Origin: Burkholderiales bacterium UBA4615
Lineage (GTDB): Bacteria > Pseudomonadota > Gammaproteobacteria > Burkholderiales > Burkholderiaceae_E
Direction of reading: 5' to 3'
DNA length: 22,098 nucleotides
Assembly (NCBI GenBank): GCA_002386465.1
Contig: DGIT01000141.1
Span: 23,337-45,434, forward strand
Part shown: piece by piece, positions 6,132 through 13,532 of the stretch
Layout: every line of letters begins with the position of its first letter
How positions within the stretch are numbered: position 1 is the stretch's first letter
Translations under genes and position numbers: made by a program
The notes under the pieces: model-generated
The model's database searches: none
What the model saw: the letters and a program-made list of their open reading frames with translations, nothing else
Told to the model about the DNA's origin: nothing

Positions 6132-7691
6132 TTAGTGCCGGAAATGCCGCACGCCGGTGAACACCATTGCCACGCCGCGTTCATCGGCAGCCGCAATGAC
6201 TTCATCGTCACGCACCGATCCACCGGGCTGGATAATGGCCACTGCGCCGGCATCGACCACCACATCGAGACCGTCGCGAAACGGGAAAAATGCATCGGAA
6301 GCCACAACCGATCCTTTGAGTTCGAGCGAGGCATTGGCCGCCTTGATGGACGCGATGCGCGCCGAGTCGATGCGGCTCATCTGGCCAGCACCGACTCCCA
6401 GCGTGCGGCCTTCACCGCAAAACACGATGGCGTTCGATTTGACGAACTTGGCCACCCGCCATGCGAAGAGCAGATCACTCAGCTGGGCAGGTGTGGGTGC
6501 CAGGCGCGTGACCACCTTCAATTCGCCAGCGTCCATGTTGCGTTCATCGGGTGACTGCACGAGCAGGCCACCGCCCACGCGCTTCAGATCGAACCGGTTC
6601 GACGCGCGGCCCAGGGGAATCTCAAGCAGCCGCACGTTCTGTTTGGCAGCAAATACGCGTCGCGCGGCTTCATCAAACCCCGGCGCAATCAGGACTTCAA
6701 CGAACTGGCGTGACACCTGCTCTGCGGTGGCCCCGTCCAGCGGCTGGTTGAAGGCGATGATGCCGCCGAAGGCGGAGGTGGGGTCAGTGGAAAAGGCCTT
6801 GGCATAGGCTTGGGCCGCATCAGTTGCGATGGCCACACCGCAGGGATTGGCGTGTTTGACGATGACGCAGGCCGGCTCTTCAAAGGTCTTGACGCATTCC
6901 CAGGCTGCATCGGCATCGGCGATGTTGTTGTAAGACAGCTCTTTGCCCTGCAATTGCCGGTAATGCGACAAGGCCCCTGCGGCAGGTTGTGCTTCACGGT
7001 AGAAGGCAGCGGCCTGATGCGGGTTTTCGCCATAGCGCATGGTCTGGACGCGCTCGAACTGCATCGAGAGCGTTTGCGGGTAGGGGTCGTGCGCCCCGTT
7101 GGGCTGCACCCCACCCAGGTAGTTGGCGATGGCGCCGTCATAGTGCGCGGTGTGTGCATACACCTTGCGAGCCAGTTCAAAGCGCAGCGCATCGCCCACG
7201 CCGCCGTGGCCGCGAATGTCGGCCAGCACGCGGCTGTAGTCCTGGGGATCGACCACCACTGCAACGCCGTGATGATTTTTTGCTGCGGCCCGCAGCATGG
7301 CCGGGCCGCCGATATCGATATTTTCGATGGCCTCCTCCAGCGTGCAATCCGGGCGGGCCACGGTCTGCTGGAAGGGATACATATTGACAACCAGCAGATC
7401 GATGGTGCCGATGCCATGCCGCTCGAGTGCCTGCATATGCTCGGCCAGGTCGCGCCGGGCCAGCAAACCACCATGGACTTTCGGATGAAGGGTTTTCACA
7501 CGACCATCTAGCATCTCCGGAAAGCCGGTGTAATCGGAGACTTCCGTGACGGCTATGCCCTCCTGCTGCAGCAGCTTGGCGGTCCCGCCGGTCGACAGTA
7601 GCGACACGCCGAGCTCACGCAATTGCGTAGCGAGCGCGACGACACCCTCCTTGTCCGAGACGCTGATCAGGGCCTGCTTGACGCGATGCAT
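6132..7691 (-). CDS. purH: Bifunctional AICAR formyltransferase / IMP cyclohydrolase PurH
   Basis: PurH catalyses the last two steps of purine synthesis: formylation of AICAR with 10-formyl-THF, then ring closure to IMP. The 519-residue length is standard. The N-terminal MGS-like IMP cyclohydrolase domain shows ISVSDKEGV (9-17), STGGTA (33-38) and GRVKTLHPKVHGG (63-75). The C-terminal transferase domain shows VKHANPCG (278-285), in which Lys279-His280 match the catalytic pair. The ATG at 7691 has GGAG seven bases upstream. It lies 20 bases after fis. Confidence 0.97.
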   Translation of the reverse strand: MHRVKQALISVSDKEGVVALATQLRELGVSLLSTGGTAKLLQQEGIAVTEVSDYTGFPEMLDGRVKTLHPKVHGGLLARRDLAEHMQALERHGIGTIDLLVVNMYPFQQTVARPDCTLEEAIENIDIGGPAMLRAAAKNHHGVAVVVDPQDYSRVLADIRGHGGVGDALRFELARKVYAHTAHYDGAIANYLGGVQPNGAHDPYPQTLSMQFERVQTMRYGENPHQAAAFYREAQPAAGALSHYRQLQGKELSYNNIADADAAWECVKTFEEPACVIVKHANPCGVAIATDAAQAYAKAFSTDPTSAFGGIIAFNQPLDGATAEQVSRQFVEVLIAPGFDEAARRVFAAKQNVRLLEIPLGRASNRFDLKRVGGGLLVQSPDERNMDAGELKVVTRLAPTPAQLSDLLFAWRVAKFVKSNAIVFCGEGRTLGVGAGQMSRIDSARIASIKAANASLELKGSVVASDAFFPFRDGLDVVVDAGAVAIIQPGGSVRDDEVIAAADERGVAMVFTGVRHFRH

Positions 7692-7711
7692 GAGGTTCTC
7701 CGAGGGGGCGC

Positions 7712-7954
7712 TTAGCGCAGCCCGTAGTGCTGCAGTTTCTTGCGCAGCGTGTTGCGGTTGATTCCAAGCATCTCGCTGGCACGCAGCTGGTTGCCCTGGG
7801 CCTGTTTCATGATGACTTCGAGCATGGGCCGTTCGACAGCCGCCAGCACCATGTCGTAGATGGCGCTGGGCCGCGCACCGTCCAGATCGAGAAAGTACTT
7901 CTCAAGACTGCGGGTGACGGCTTCGTCAATGGATGGAGGCTTTGTCATCGGCAT
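7712..7954 (-). CDS. fis: DNA-binding protein Fis
   Basis: Fis is a small nucleoid-associated protein that bends DNA and tunes growth-rate-dependent transcription. The 80-residue product has the C-terminal Fis helix-turn-helix (about 53-80, QGNQLRASEMLGINRNTLRK) and the shorter N-terminal region usual in betaproteobacteria. The start (ATG at 7954, or 7948 two codons later) lies inside the end of dusB, overlapping by 23-29 bases. The dusB-fis pair is a well-known conserved operon in proteobacteria, so fis is probably expressed from the dusB promoter. Confidence 0.94.
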   Translation of the reverse strand: MPMTKPPSIDEAVTRSLEKYFLDLDGARPSAIYDMVLAAVERPMLEVIMKQAQGNQLRASEMLGINRNTLRKKLQHYGLR

Positions 7955-9041
7955 GGTCTAGGTATGCGTCAAGCAGCATCAGTTGTTCGGTCGGGTGCTC
8001 GGAGCGGTTGATGGCGCTGCGCAAGCGCCTCAGCTCATCGTGTTCGACATTTGTGGACACACCACGCGCCTCGCACCAGCCGTCCAGATACCAGCCGATG
8101 TGTTTGCGTGCGATACGGGGGCCGGCGCTCTCGCCATAAAAGGCATAGTGGTCGACCAGATGTTCACGCAGGACGCCAGCGATTTCCTGCAGTGAGGGCG
8201 GCGCCATGAGGGTGCCGTGCTCCAGGAAATGCGCGACCTCGCGAAAGATCCAGGGCTTGCCCTGCGCAGCACGCCCGATCATGACCGCATCTGCACCGGT
8301 GCGGGCCAGCACGAACGCCGCTTTGGCGGGTGAGTCAATATCGCCGTTGGCAACCACGGGAATGTCGATCGCCTGCTTCACGGCGGCGATCGTGTCGTAT
8401 TCGGCGTTGCCGGTGAAGGCGCACGCACGGGTGCGCCCATGCACCGTGATCAGTCGAACGCCTGCGTGGGCCATTTCGCGCGCTAGCTGCGGTGCGTTAC
8501 GGCGGGCGAGATCCGGGCCGGTACGCATCTTGACAGTGACCGGCACATCGACAGCCGCGACCACCGCTTCGATGATGCGCAGAGCCAGTGGCACATCGCC
8601 CATCAGCGCCGAGCCGGCCGATACGTTGCAGACTTTCTTGGCTGGGCATCCCATGTTCAGGTCGATCACCTGCGCACCGCGATCGACGTTGAAGCGTGCG
8701 GCTTCGGCCATCATGGCTGGATCGGCGCCCGCCAGTTGCACGGCCAGGGGCCCTGGTTCGCCGTCATGGTTCAGCCGCCGGGAGGTCTTCACCGATGCCC
8801 ACAGGCGCGGGTTGGAGGCAGCCATTTCGGACACTGCGTAGCCCGCGCCCAGATCGCGGCACAGCCTGCGGTACGGGCGATCGGTCACGCCCGCCATGGG
8901 GGCTACAAAGACGCGATTGGCCAGGATATGCGTGCCAAGCTTGAACGGCGCCTGCAGCCTGGGATCGGGGCCTGCAACACGCGGCACGATCGGGCTGGAG
9001 GCCGCATTGCAAGTCAGGCCGTTGGCAGTGCCCAGGTTCAT
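7926..9041 (-). CDS. dusB: tRNA-dihydrouridine synthase DusB
   Basis: DusB is an FMN enzyme that reduces uridine to dihydrouridine in the tRNA D-loop. The 371-residue protein shows FVAPMAGVTDRPYRRLC (45-61), VIDLNMGCPAKKVCNVSAG (125-143), VKMRTGP, LITVHGRTR and VVANGDI, the FMN and tRNA-binding motifs of a DusB-type TIM barrel. Compared with E. coli DusB, conserved sequence begins at about residue 33 (FKLGTHILANRV), so this frame has a 30-residue extension of unclear status. No Shine-Dalgarno precedes the ATG at 9041; a GTG at codon 19 (8987) is an alternative. The leader contains a strong hairpin and a candidate promoter. Its 3' end overlaps fis. Confidence 0.95.
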   Translation of the reverse strand: MNLGTANGLTCNAASSPIVPRVAGPDPRLQAPFKLGTHILANRVFVAPMAGVTDRPYRRLCRDLGAGYAVSEMAASNPRLWASVKTSRRLNHDGEPGPLAVQLAGADPAMMAEAARFNVDRGAQVIDLNMGCPAKKVCNVSAGSALMGDVPLALRIIEAVVAAVDVPVTVKMRTGPDLARRNAPQLAREMAHAGVRLITVHGRTRACAFTGNAEYDTIAAVKQAIDIPVVANGDIDSPAKAAFVLARTGADAVMIGRAAQGKPWIFREVAHFLEHGTLMAPPSLQEIAGVLREHLVDHYAFYGESAGPRIARKHIGWYLDGWCEARGVSTNVEHDELRRLRSAINRSEHPTEQLMLLDAYLDHADDKASIH

Positions 9042-9052
9042 CGGGGTGGGAG

Positions 9053-9079
9053 GACGGCTCCCGGAATATGGGGGCCGTC
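9053..9079 (-). promoter_or_regulatory. Hairpin in the dusB leader with an alternative fold
   Basis: GACGGCCCCC and GGGAGCCGTC (message strand) pair in a 10-bp stem with one G-U wobble and a 7-base loop, ending 11 bases before the dusB ATG. The GGGAG of the right arm can instead pair with CTCCC at 9052-9048, a 5-bp stem with a 5-base loop. The two folds exclude each other. Function is inferred only. Confidence 0.45.
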
Positions 9080-9095
9080 GATCAGCAGATCAGCA
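9080..9095. repeat. Perfect 8-bp tandem duplication GATCAGCA x2
   Basis: GATCAGCA occurs twice in a row at 9080-9087 and 9088-9095, directly upstream of the dusB leader hairpin. It may be a simple duplication or a paired binding site; nothing further supports either. Confidence 0.5.
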
Positions 9096-9106
9096 GGGGG
9101 AGGCGG

Positions 9107-9112
9107 ATTCTA
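9107..9112 (-). promoter_or_regulatory. Candidate -10 box (TAGAAT) of the dusB-fis operon
   Basis: TAGAAT in the context CGATAGAATCCGCC lies 65 bases before the dusB ATG, in the 107-base ubiH-dusB spacer. A T-rich stretch (TTTTTC) is placed 17 bases upstream but is a poor -35. The predicted message would carry a leader of about 60 bases that includes the hairpin. Confidence 0.4.
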
Positions 9113-9148
9113 TCGAAAATTGCCGTGCTGAAAAAGTGGGCATTCCGT

Positions 9149-10264
9149 TCAGCGACGATGCCCGAACATCAGGCGCTGGGCCAGCGGGCGACGCAAGGTT
9201 GAGGACACGTCCAGCGCGGCCAGCAGACCGGACTGCACAGGCCGAGCCAGAGGCCATGTGAAGCTGCGTGCCATCAGGTCAGTCAGCCGGATGGTTCCGG
9301 CGCGATCAGCGCGACGCGCCGCATGCCAGCCTTGTACTGATCGGTCCATCGGAAGGTCTCGCCGATCTGCGAGTGCCAGCGCATCGGCCAGCTCGAAGGC
9401 ATCGCGCATCCCAAGATTCAGGCCCTGGCCCGCCACAGGATGCAGAGACTGCGCTGCGTTGCCGATCCAGACCTCGCCCGGCTGATGTCCGGTGCGCCGG
9501 GTGCGCCGGGACAGCGTCACGCAGGCCAGTGGACCCTCGAGCCGCAGTGGCCCCAGCCTGGGTCCGATCCGGGCCTGAAGCGCCTGCTCGATGCTGCTGC
9601 GATCGGCAAGCTGGCGCGACTGCGAGGCCTGGACCTGGTCGCACCACACCAGCGACCAGTGCGCAGGCTGAGGCAGCGGCAGCAGTGCGAGCGGCCCGTA
9701 GTCGGTGAAGCGCTCGAACGCCACATCGTGCAGAGCCAGGGGCGCCTGTGCCGCACAGACCTCGCCCAGCAGCGCGGCCTGGTCGAACGTTCGGGCATCC
9801 GCATCGTCGCCGGTGTCGCCTTCCGCATGGACGAGCAGGGATGCTTGAGCAGAGGGTGACCCGGGCGTTTGGGTTGCGGACTCGGTCTGAGCCCAATCCA
9901 GGCCTCTTGCAGCGCCGCGCAGCGCGTCGAGCAGATCGCCGTAACGCATGACCCGTCCGAGGGCCGTCGTGCGCACATCGTCGGCCTTGATGCGCGTGCG
10001 TCCGGCATGCCCCAGCATGGAGACTTCGACCTGACGGATCGTGCCGGCTGCTGGCAAGGTGGCGACGCGCTCGAGCAGTTGGCAGGTCCCTTCAGAGACC
10101 GCGAGCACCCGGCTGGCCAGATGCGCAGGCAGTGTGTGCGACCAGGCCGCGACCGCAGGTTCCAGGGCGATGCGCCGGCTGTCGATGCCTCGTCGCACCA
10201 GGAACAGCGCCAGGGCAAGCCCTACAGGCCCGGCCCCGCGCACTTCGACCCACGCAGCGTTCAT
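9149..10264 (-). CDS. ubiH: UbiH/UbiF/VisC-family FAD-dependent monooxygenase
   Basis: Members of this family hydroxylate the ubiquinone ring. The 371-residue protein has the N-terminal FAD-binding GxGxxG (GAGPVGLALA, 10-19) and the distinctive second FAD motif GNAAQSLHPVAGQGLNLG (268-285) followed by RDAFELADAL, which places it firmly in UbiH/COQ6. The middle is degenerate: where relatives have a DG motif this protein has VHAEGDTGDD (145-154), a feature I recall in Burkholderiales homologues. Which ring position it hydroxylates cannot be told from sequence. The ATG at 10264 lies 7 bases after the pepP stop, so it is in one transcription unit with pepP, murU and amgK. Ribosome-binding site weak. 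Confidence 0.88.
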   Translation of the reverse strand: MNAAWVEVRGAGPVGLALALFLVRRGIDSRRIALEPAVAAWSHTLPAHLASRVLAVSEGTCQLLERVATLPAAGTIRQVEVSMLGHAGRTRIKADDVRTTALGRVMRYGDLLDALRGAARGLDWAQTESATQTPGSPSAQASLLVHAEGDTGDDADARTFDQAALLGEVCAAQAPLALHDVAFERFTDYGPLALLPLPQPAHWSLVWCDQVQASQSRQLADRSSIEQALQARIGPRLGPLRLEGPLACVTLSRRTRRTGHQPGEVWIGNAAQSLHPVAGQGLNLGMRDAFELADALALADRRDLPMDRSVQGWHAARRADRAGTIRLTDLMARSFTWPLARPVQSGLLAALDVSSTLRRPLAQRLMFGHRR

Positions 10265-10271
10265 TCGGCAA

Positions 10272-11606
10272 TCATGCAGCGCGCATCAGCGCCTCGATAT
10301 CGGTTGCCGTCTTGGGCACGTCCAGGGTGAGCAGCTCGCATCCGCCCGGAGTGACCAGTGCATCATCTTCGATCCGAATGCCGATGTCGTGATAGGCGGC
10401 AGGTACATCGTCTGCCGCACGCACATAGATGCCGGGCTCGATGGTGAGCACCATGCCGGGTTGCAGCACCCGCCAGGGACGCTCGCCGCCAGCGGCAGCG
10501 GCTTCGCCGGGCTCCCGGTAATCGCCGCAATCGTGCACGTCCATGCCCAGCCAGTGCCCGGTGCGGTGCATGTAGAAGCGCCGATAGCTGCCGGTATCGA
10601 GCGCGGCATCAAGTGAACCCTGAATCAGTCCACAGTCGATCATGCCTTGCGCCAGAACGCGCACTGCTGCGTCGTGCGGATCGATGAACCGTTTGCCGGG
10701 GCGGGTCTGCTCGACGGCCGCAGCCTGCGAGGCGAGCACGATGTCATAGAGCATGCGCTGCGGGCCGCTGAAGCGGCCATTGACCGGAAAGGTGCGGGTG
10801 ATGTCGGAGGCATAGCCGTCGAGCTCGCAGCCGGCGTCGATCAGCAGCAGATCGCCGTCGCGCAGTGCATCGGCATTTTCCCGGTAGTGCAGCACGCAGG
10901 CATTGCGACCACCCGCCACGATCGAACCGTACGCCGGCGCAGATGAGCCGCAGCGGCGAAACTCGTGCAGCAGCTCGGCTTCCACTTCAAACTCGCGCAT
11001 GCCCGGCCGCGTGACCTGCATGGCGCGCACATGGGCCCTCGCCGAGACTGCACCAGCCCGCCGCATGATGTCGACCTCGGCCTCATCCTTGCGCAAGCGC
11101 ATCTCATCGAGCAGGGCGTGCAGATCGAATGCGGCTGCCGGTGCGCTGACCCCTGCGCGCGCCTGAGCGCGTACGGCCGCCAGCCAGCGTTGTGCGGCTG
11201 CATCGGTTTCGGGGCGCGCTGAGAGGGGCATGAAGAGCGCAGGCTGGTTGGCGAGCAACTCGGGCATGCGTGCATCCAGGCTTTCGATCGGATGGGCTTC
11301 ATCGAACCCGAAGCGTTGCGCGGCCGCGCTCGGACCAAACCGCCAGCCATCCCAGATCTCGCGCTCTTCGTGCTTTTCGCGGCAAAAGAGGATGGAACGG
11401 CTGTCGTTGCCGCGGGCCACGATCACGACCACGGCCTCGGGCTCGGGAAAGCCGCTGAGGTAGTGGAAATAGCTGTCGCTGCGGTAGGGATAGTGCGAAT
11501 CGCGATTGCGTACGACTTCGGGGGCGGTGGCCAGAACGGCCACGCCGCCACCGCGGGCACGCATGAGATCAGCAAGGCGAAGGCGACGTGACAAATACGG
11601 TTGCAT
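10272..11606 (-). CDS. pepP: Xaa-Pro aminopeptidase (aminopeptidase P)
   Basis: This dinuclear manganese peptidase removes the N-terminal residue when proline is second. From the ATG at 11606 it has 444 residues, close to E. coli PepP (441). The N-terminal creatinase-like domain (FHYLSGFPEPEAV) is followed by a pita-bread catalytic domain with all five metal ligands: Asp257 (LLIDAGCELDG), Asp268 (ASDITRTFPV), His351 (HRTGHWLGMDVHD), Glu390 (LTIEPGIYV) and Glu413 (IRIEDD). GAGGA six bases before 11606 decides this start; an earlier ATG at 11663 would overlap murU by 13 bases and add 19 unrelated residues. It forms a unit with ubiH downstream. Confidence 0.95.
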   Translation of the reverse strand: MQPYLSRRLRLADLMRARGGGVAVLATAPEVVRNRDSHYPYRSDSYFHYLSGFPEPEAVVVIVARGNDSRSILFCREKHEEREIWDGWRFGPSAAAQRFGFDEAHPIESLDARMPELLANQPALFMPLSARPETDAAAQRWLAAVRAQARAGVSAPAAAFDLHALLDEMRLRKDEAEVDIMRRAGAVSARAHVRAMQVTRPGMREFEVEAELLHEFRRCGSSAPAYGSIVAGGRNACVLHYRENADALRDGDLLLIDAGCELDGYASDITRTFPVNGRFSGPQRMLYDIVLASQAAAVEQTRPGKRFIDPHDAAVRVLAQGMIDCGLIQGSLDAALDTGSYRRFYMHRTGHWLGMDVHDCGDYREPGEAAAAGGERPWRVLQPGMVLTIEPGIYVRAADDVPAAYHDIGIRIEDDALVTPGGCELLTLDVPKTATDIEALMRAA

Positions 11607-11650
11607 GGAATCCTCGGTCGGGCGTGATGCGGGTTGTTCAGTGAGGGCGG

Positions 11651-12403
11651 TCAGGCGATGCAATGTTGAAGGGCGCCGGTGCGCAGTGCGGCATCCAGTT
11701 CGTGCAGGCGCTCCGGGGTGCCCACATCGGTCCAGTGCCCGGAATGATGCTCTGCTCCGGCGCGCCGCGTCGCAGCGGCCTCACGCAGCAGCGGGGCAAG
11801 GGGGGCGCGTGCGCCGGGCACGATCGGGGCGAACAGCGTCGGGCAATAGACCCCGATCCCTGAAAACGTCAGGGCCTGGTTGACATGCTGCGCGGACACA
11901 TGACCCATGGCGGCGGGGGCGGCGGGGGCGGCGGGGTTGATCAGGCGGCCGGACTCGAGCAGGAAGTCACCCTGCGGATGATGTGCCGGATTGCTGACCA
12001 GTACGCTCCAGCACAGCCAGTTCAGCGCCCGCAATTGCGCACCGATGGTGTGAGCGCGTCGCATGTCCCAGTCGCACCAGATATCGCCGTTGACCACCAG
12101 AAAAGGCGCATGGCCCAGCCAGGGCAGGGCATGGGCGATGCCGCCAGCGGTTTCAAGTGCCGTACTTTCCGCAGCATGACGGATCTGTGCGCCCCATTGC
12201 GACCCGTTACCAAGTGCGGCTTCGATGCGCGCTCCCAGCCAGGCATGGTTCACGACGATTTCGGTGATGCCGGCGGCCACCAGCCTTCGGATATGCCACA
12301 CGATGAGTGGCGTGCCGCCGACTTCCAGCAGCGGTTTGGGGCAGGTGTCGGTCAGGGGGCGCATCCGCTCGCCTCGGCCTGCCGCCAGAATCATGGCACG
12401 CAT
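11651..12403 (-). CDS. murU: N-acetylmuramate-1-phosphate uridylyltransferase MurU
   Basis: MurU converts MurNAc-1-phosphate to UDP-MurNAc in the peptidoglycan recycling route that bypasses de novo, fosfomycin-sensitive synthesis. The 250-residue protein has the nucleotidyltransferase signature LAAGRGERMRPLTDTCPKPL (6-25), ETAGGI (84-89), VVNGDIW (103-109) and a final WTDVGTPERL (224-233). Residues 157-166 (NPAAPAAPAA) come from a 9-bp tandem repeat and look like an expanded surface loop. The ATG at 12403 starts 9 bases after the amgK stop; a second ATG at codon 4 is possible. Pairing with amgK strengthens the assignment over a generic sugar-phosphate nucleotidyltransferase. Confidence 0.9.
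   Translation of the reverse strand: MRAMILAAGRGERMRPLTDTCPKPLLEVGGTPLIVWHIRRLVAAGITEIVVNHAWLGARIEAALGNGSQWGAQIRHAAESTALETAGGIAHALPWLGHAPFLVVNGDIWCDWDMRRAHTIGAQLRALNWLCWSVLVSNPAHHPQGDFLLESGRLINPAAPAAPAAMGHVSAQHVNQALTFSGIGVYCPTLFAPIVPGARAPLAPLLREAAATRRAGAEHHSGHWTDVGTPERLHELDAALRTGALQHCIA
11911..11936 (-). repeat. 9-bp GC-only tandem repeat inside murU
   Basis: Nearly three perfect copies of CGGCGGGGG (plus strand) at 11911-11919, 11920-11928 and 11929-11936. The period of nine keeps the frame; each unit encodes Ala-Ala-Pro. Such tracts are prone to slippage, so copy number may vary between strains. Confidence 0.85.
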
Positions 12404-12412
12404 GGTGTGCGC

Positions 12413-13438
12413 TCAGAAGGTGTGCAGGATGGCCGGTGTACGCCCGTCGAGTCGATCGAGCAGCAGCGCGAGCGGTTTGAGCGCGACATAGCGCCCGGCC
12501 ACTTCGCGTACGTAGCGCAGCACCAGGGGCAGGTCGGCCAGATAGCGGTCTTTACCGTCACGGTGGTACAACCGGGCGAAGATCCCCAGCACCTTCAGAT
12601 GCCGTTGCAGGCCCATCCATTCAAAGTCGCGGTAAAACGCCCCGAAGTCGGACGACACCGGCAGACCCGCCTTGCGAGCCAGCTCCCAGTAGCGGATGGC
12701 CCAATCGAGCACCTGCTCTTCTTCCCAGCGGATATAGGCATCACGCAGCAACGAGACCAGGTCGTACGTGATGGGCCCAAAGAGCGCATCCTGAAAGTCG
12801 AGTACGCCTGGGTTGCGCGCATCAGGCAGCACCATCAGGTTGCGGCTGTGATAGTCCCGGTGCACATGTACACGCGGCTGCGCGAGCGCACACTGCACGA
12901 TCTGCTCAAAGGTGTCATCGAGCATCTGACGCTCCGAGGGCGAGAGCGTGACGCCCAGGTGCCGCGCGACATACCACTGGGCAAACAGCTCGAGCTCGTT
13001 GAGCAATCGGGTGTGGTCGTATGGTTCGAATGAGTCGTCTCGGCTGTCGAGCTGCATCATGACCAGCGCTCGCAAGGCGTCCTGATACAGACCCGGTGCA
13101 CGCTGCGCGTCGAGTTGCTCAAGGTAGGTGACCGACCCGAAGTCTTCTAGCAGCAGGACACCCTGCGCCAGATCGCTGGCCACGATGCGCGGCACACTGA
13201 TTCCGCTGCGCGCGAACACCTCGGCGGCATGGACGAAGGGTGCGCAATCCTCCATTGGCGGCGGCGCATCCATCACGATCAGGCTGCCACCCGTGGAGGA
13301 CGCCGCATCCACGCGAAAATAGCGTCTGAAGCTCGCATCACTGGATGCCGGGCGGATCGAGTCCAGGCGTAGTCCCAGTTCGGGGTGCTGCGCTTGCAGC
13401 CAGACCTGGAGGAGCTCCAGGCGTGCGTCGTTGGGCAT
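12413..13438 (-). CDS. amgK: N-acetylmuramate/N-acetylglucosamine kinase AmgK
   Basis: AmgK phosphorylates the anomeric carbon of MurNAc (and GlcNAc) released during cell-wall turnover and feeds MurU. The 341-residue protein belongs to the aminoglycoside phosphotransferase fold: the N-terminal lobe has SDASFRRYFRV (33-43) and LLLEDFG (95-101); the catalytic loop is VHRDYHSRNLM (192-202) with Asp195; the metal-binding motif is LDFQDALFGP (213-222). Length and motifs match AmgK, and murU directly follows. The ATG at 13438 is the first gene of a leftward unit amgK-murU-pepP-ubiH, divergent from lptD. No clear Shine-Dalgarno. A generic phosphotransferase is the alternative, but context favours AmgK. 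Confidence 0.9.
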   Translation of the reverse strand: MPNDARLELLQVWLQAQHPELGLRLDSIRPASSDASFRRYFRVDAASSTGGSLIVMDAPPPMEDCAPFVHAAEVFARSGISVPRIVASDLAQGVLLLEDFGSVTYLEQLDAQRAPGLYQDALRALVMMQLDSRDDSFEPYDHTRLLNELELFAQWYVARHLGVTLSPSERQMLDDTFEQIVQCALAQPRVHVHRDYHSRNLMVLPDARNPGVLDFQDALFGPITYDLVSLLRDAYIRWEEEQVLDWAIRYWELARKAGLPVSSDFGAFYRDFEWMGLQRHLKVLGIFARLYHRDGKDRYLADLPLVLRYVREVAGRYVALKPLALLLDRLDGRTPAILHTF

Positions 13439-13473
13439 GTCGGGCGAAGGCCGGATGGGTCTTTGATCAGCGT

Positions 13474-13490
13474 GCCGGGTGCTGCCCGGC
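13474..13490. other. Perfect GC hairpin in the amgK/lptD spacer (1)
   Basis: GCCGGG (13474-13479), loop TGCTG, CCCGGC (13485-13490): a perfect 6-bp GC stem. It would fall in the amgK 5' leader. No T-run, so not an intrinsic terminator. Confidence 0.4.
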
Positions 13491-13495
13491 GTGGG

Positions 13496-13512
13496 CCGGC
13501 CAAGGAGGCCGG
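13496..13512. other. Perfect GC hairpin in the amgK/lptD spacer (2), Shine-Dalgarno in its loop
   Basis: CCGGCC (13496-13501), loop AAGGA, GGCCGG (13507-13512). On the plus strand the loop and right arm contain AAGGAGG (13502-13508), a perfect Shine-Dalgarno, seven bases before a GTG at 13516 that opens a four-codon frame (MRSL, stop). Confidence 0.4.
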
Positions 13513-13515
13513 AAG

Positions 13516-13530
13516 GTGCGCTCCCTATAA
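13516..13530 (+). CDS. Possible four-codon leader frame before lptD
   Basis: GTG CGC TCC CTA TAA follows a perfect AAGGAGG with seven-base spacing and ends six bases before the first lptD ATG, in the same frame. Its stop codon lies inside the TATAAT box. If transcription starts upstream it could be a coupling or leader peptide; if TATAAT is the promoter it is not transcribed. Weakly supported. Confidence 0.15.
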   Translation: MRSL

Positions 13531-13532
13531 TA
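13526..13532. promoter_or_regulatory. Overlapping opposed -10 boxes between amgK and lptD
   Basis: CCCTATAATACGGG contains TATAAT reading right (13526-13531) and TATTAT reading left (13532-13527). The right-facing box ends five bases before the ATG at 13537; the left-facing one would give amgK a leader of about 80 bases. Neither has a recognisable -35. Confidence 0.45.

Noticed and set aside
5604..6554. Long plus-strand frame opposite ruvC and purH
   Set aside because: Antisense shadow of two genes with complete catalytic motifs; product is His/Gln-rich with no family features.
11607..11663. Longer pepP from ATG at 11663
   Set aside because: No ribosome-binding site and overlap with murU; GAGGA before 11606 is decisive.
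11885..13033. Long open frame on the plus strand opposite murU and amgK
   Set aside because: It lies entirely against two well-supported genes; its product has a Gly run from the repeat and no recognisable domain. High GC commonly opens antisense frames.
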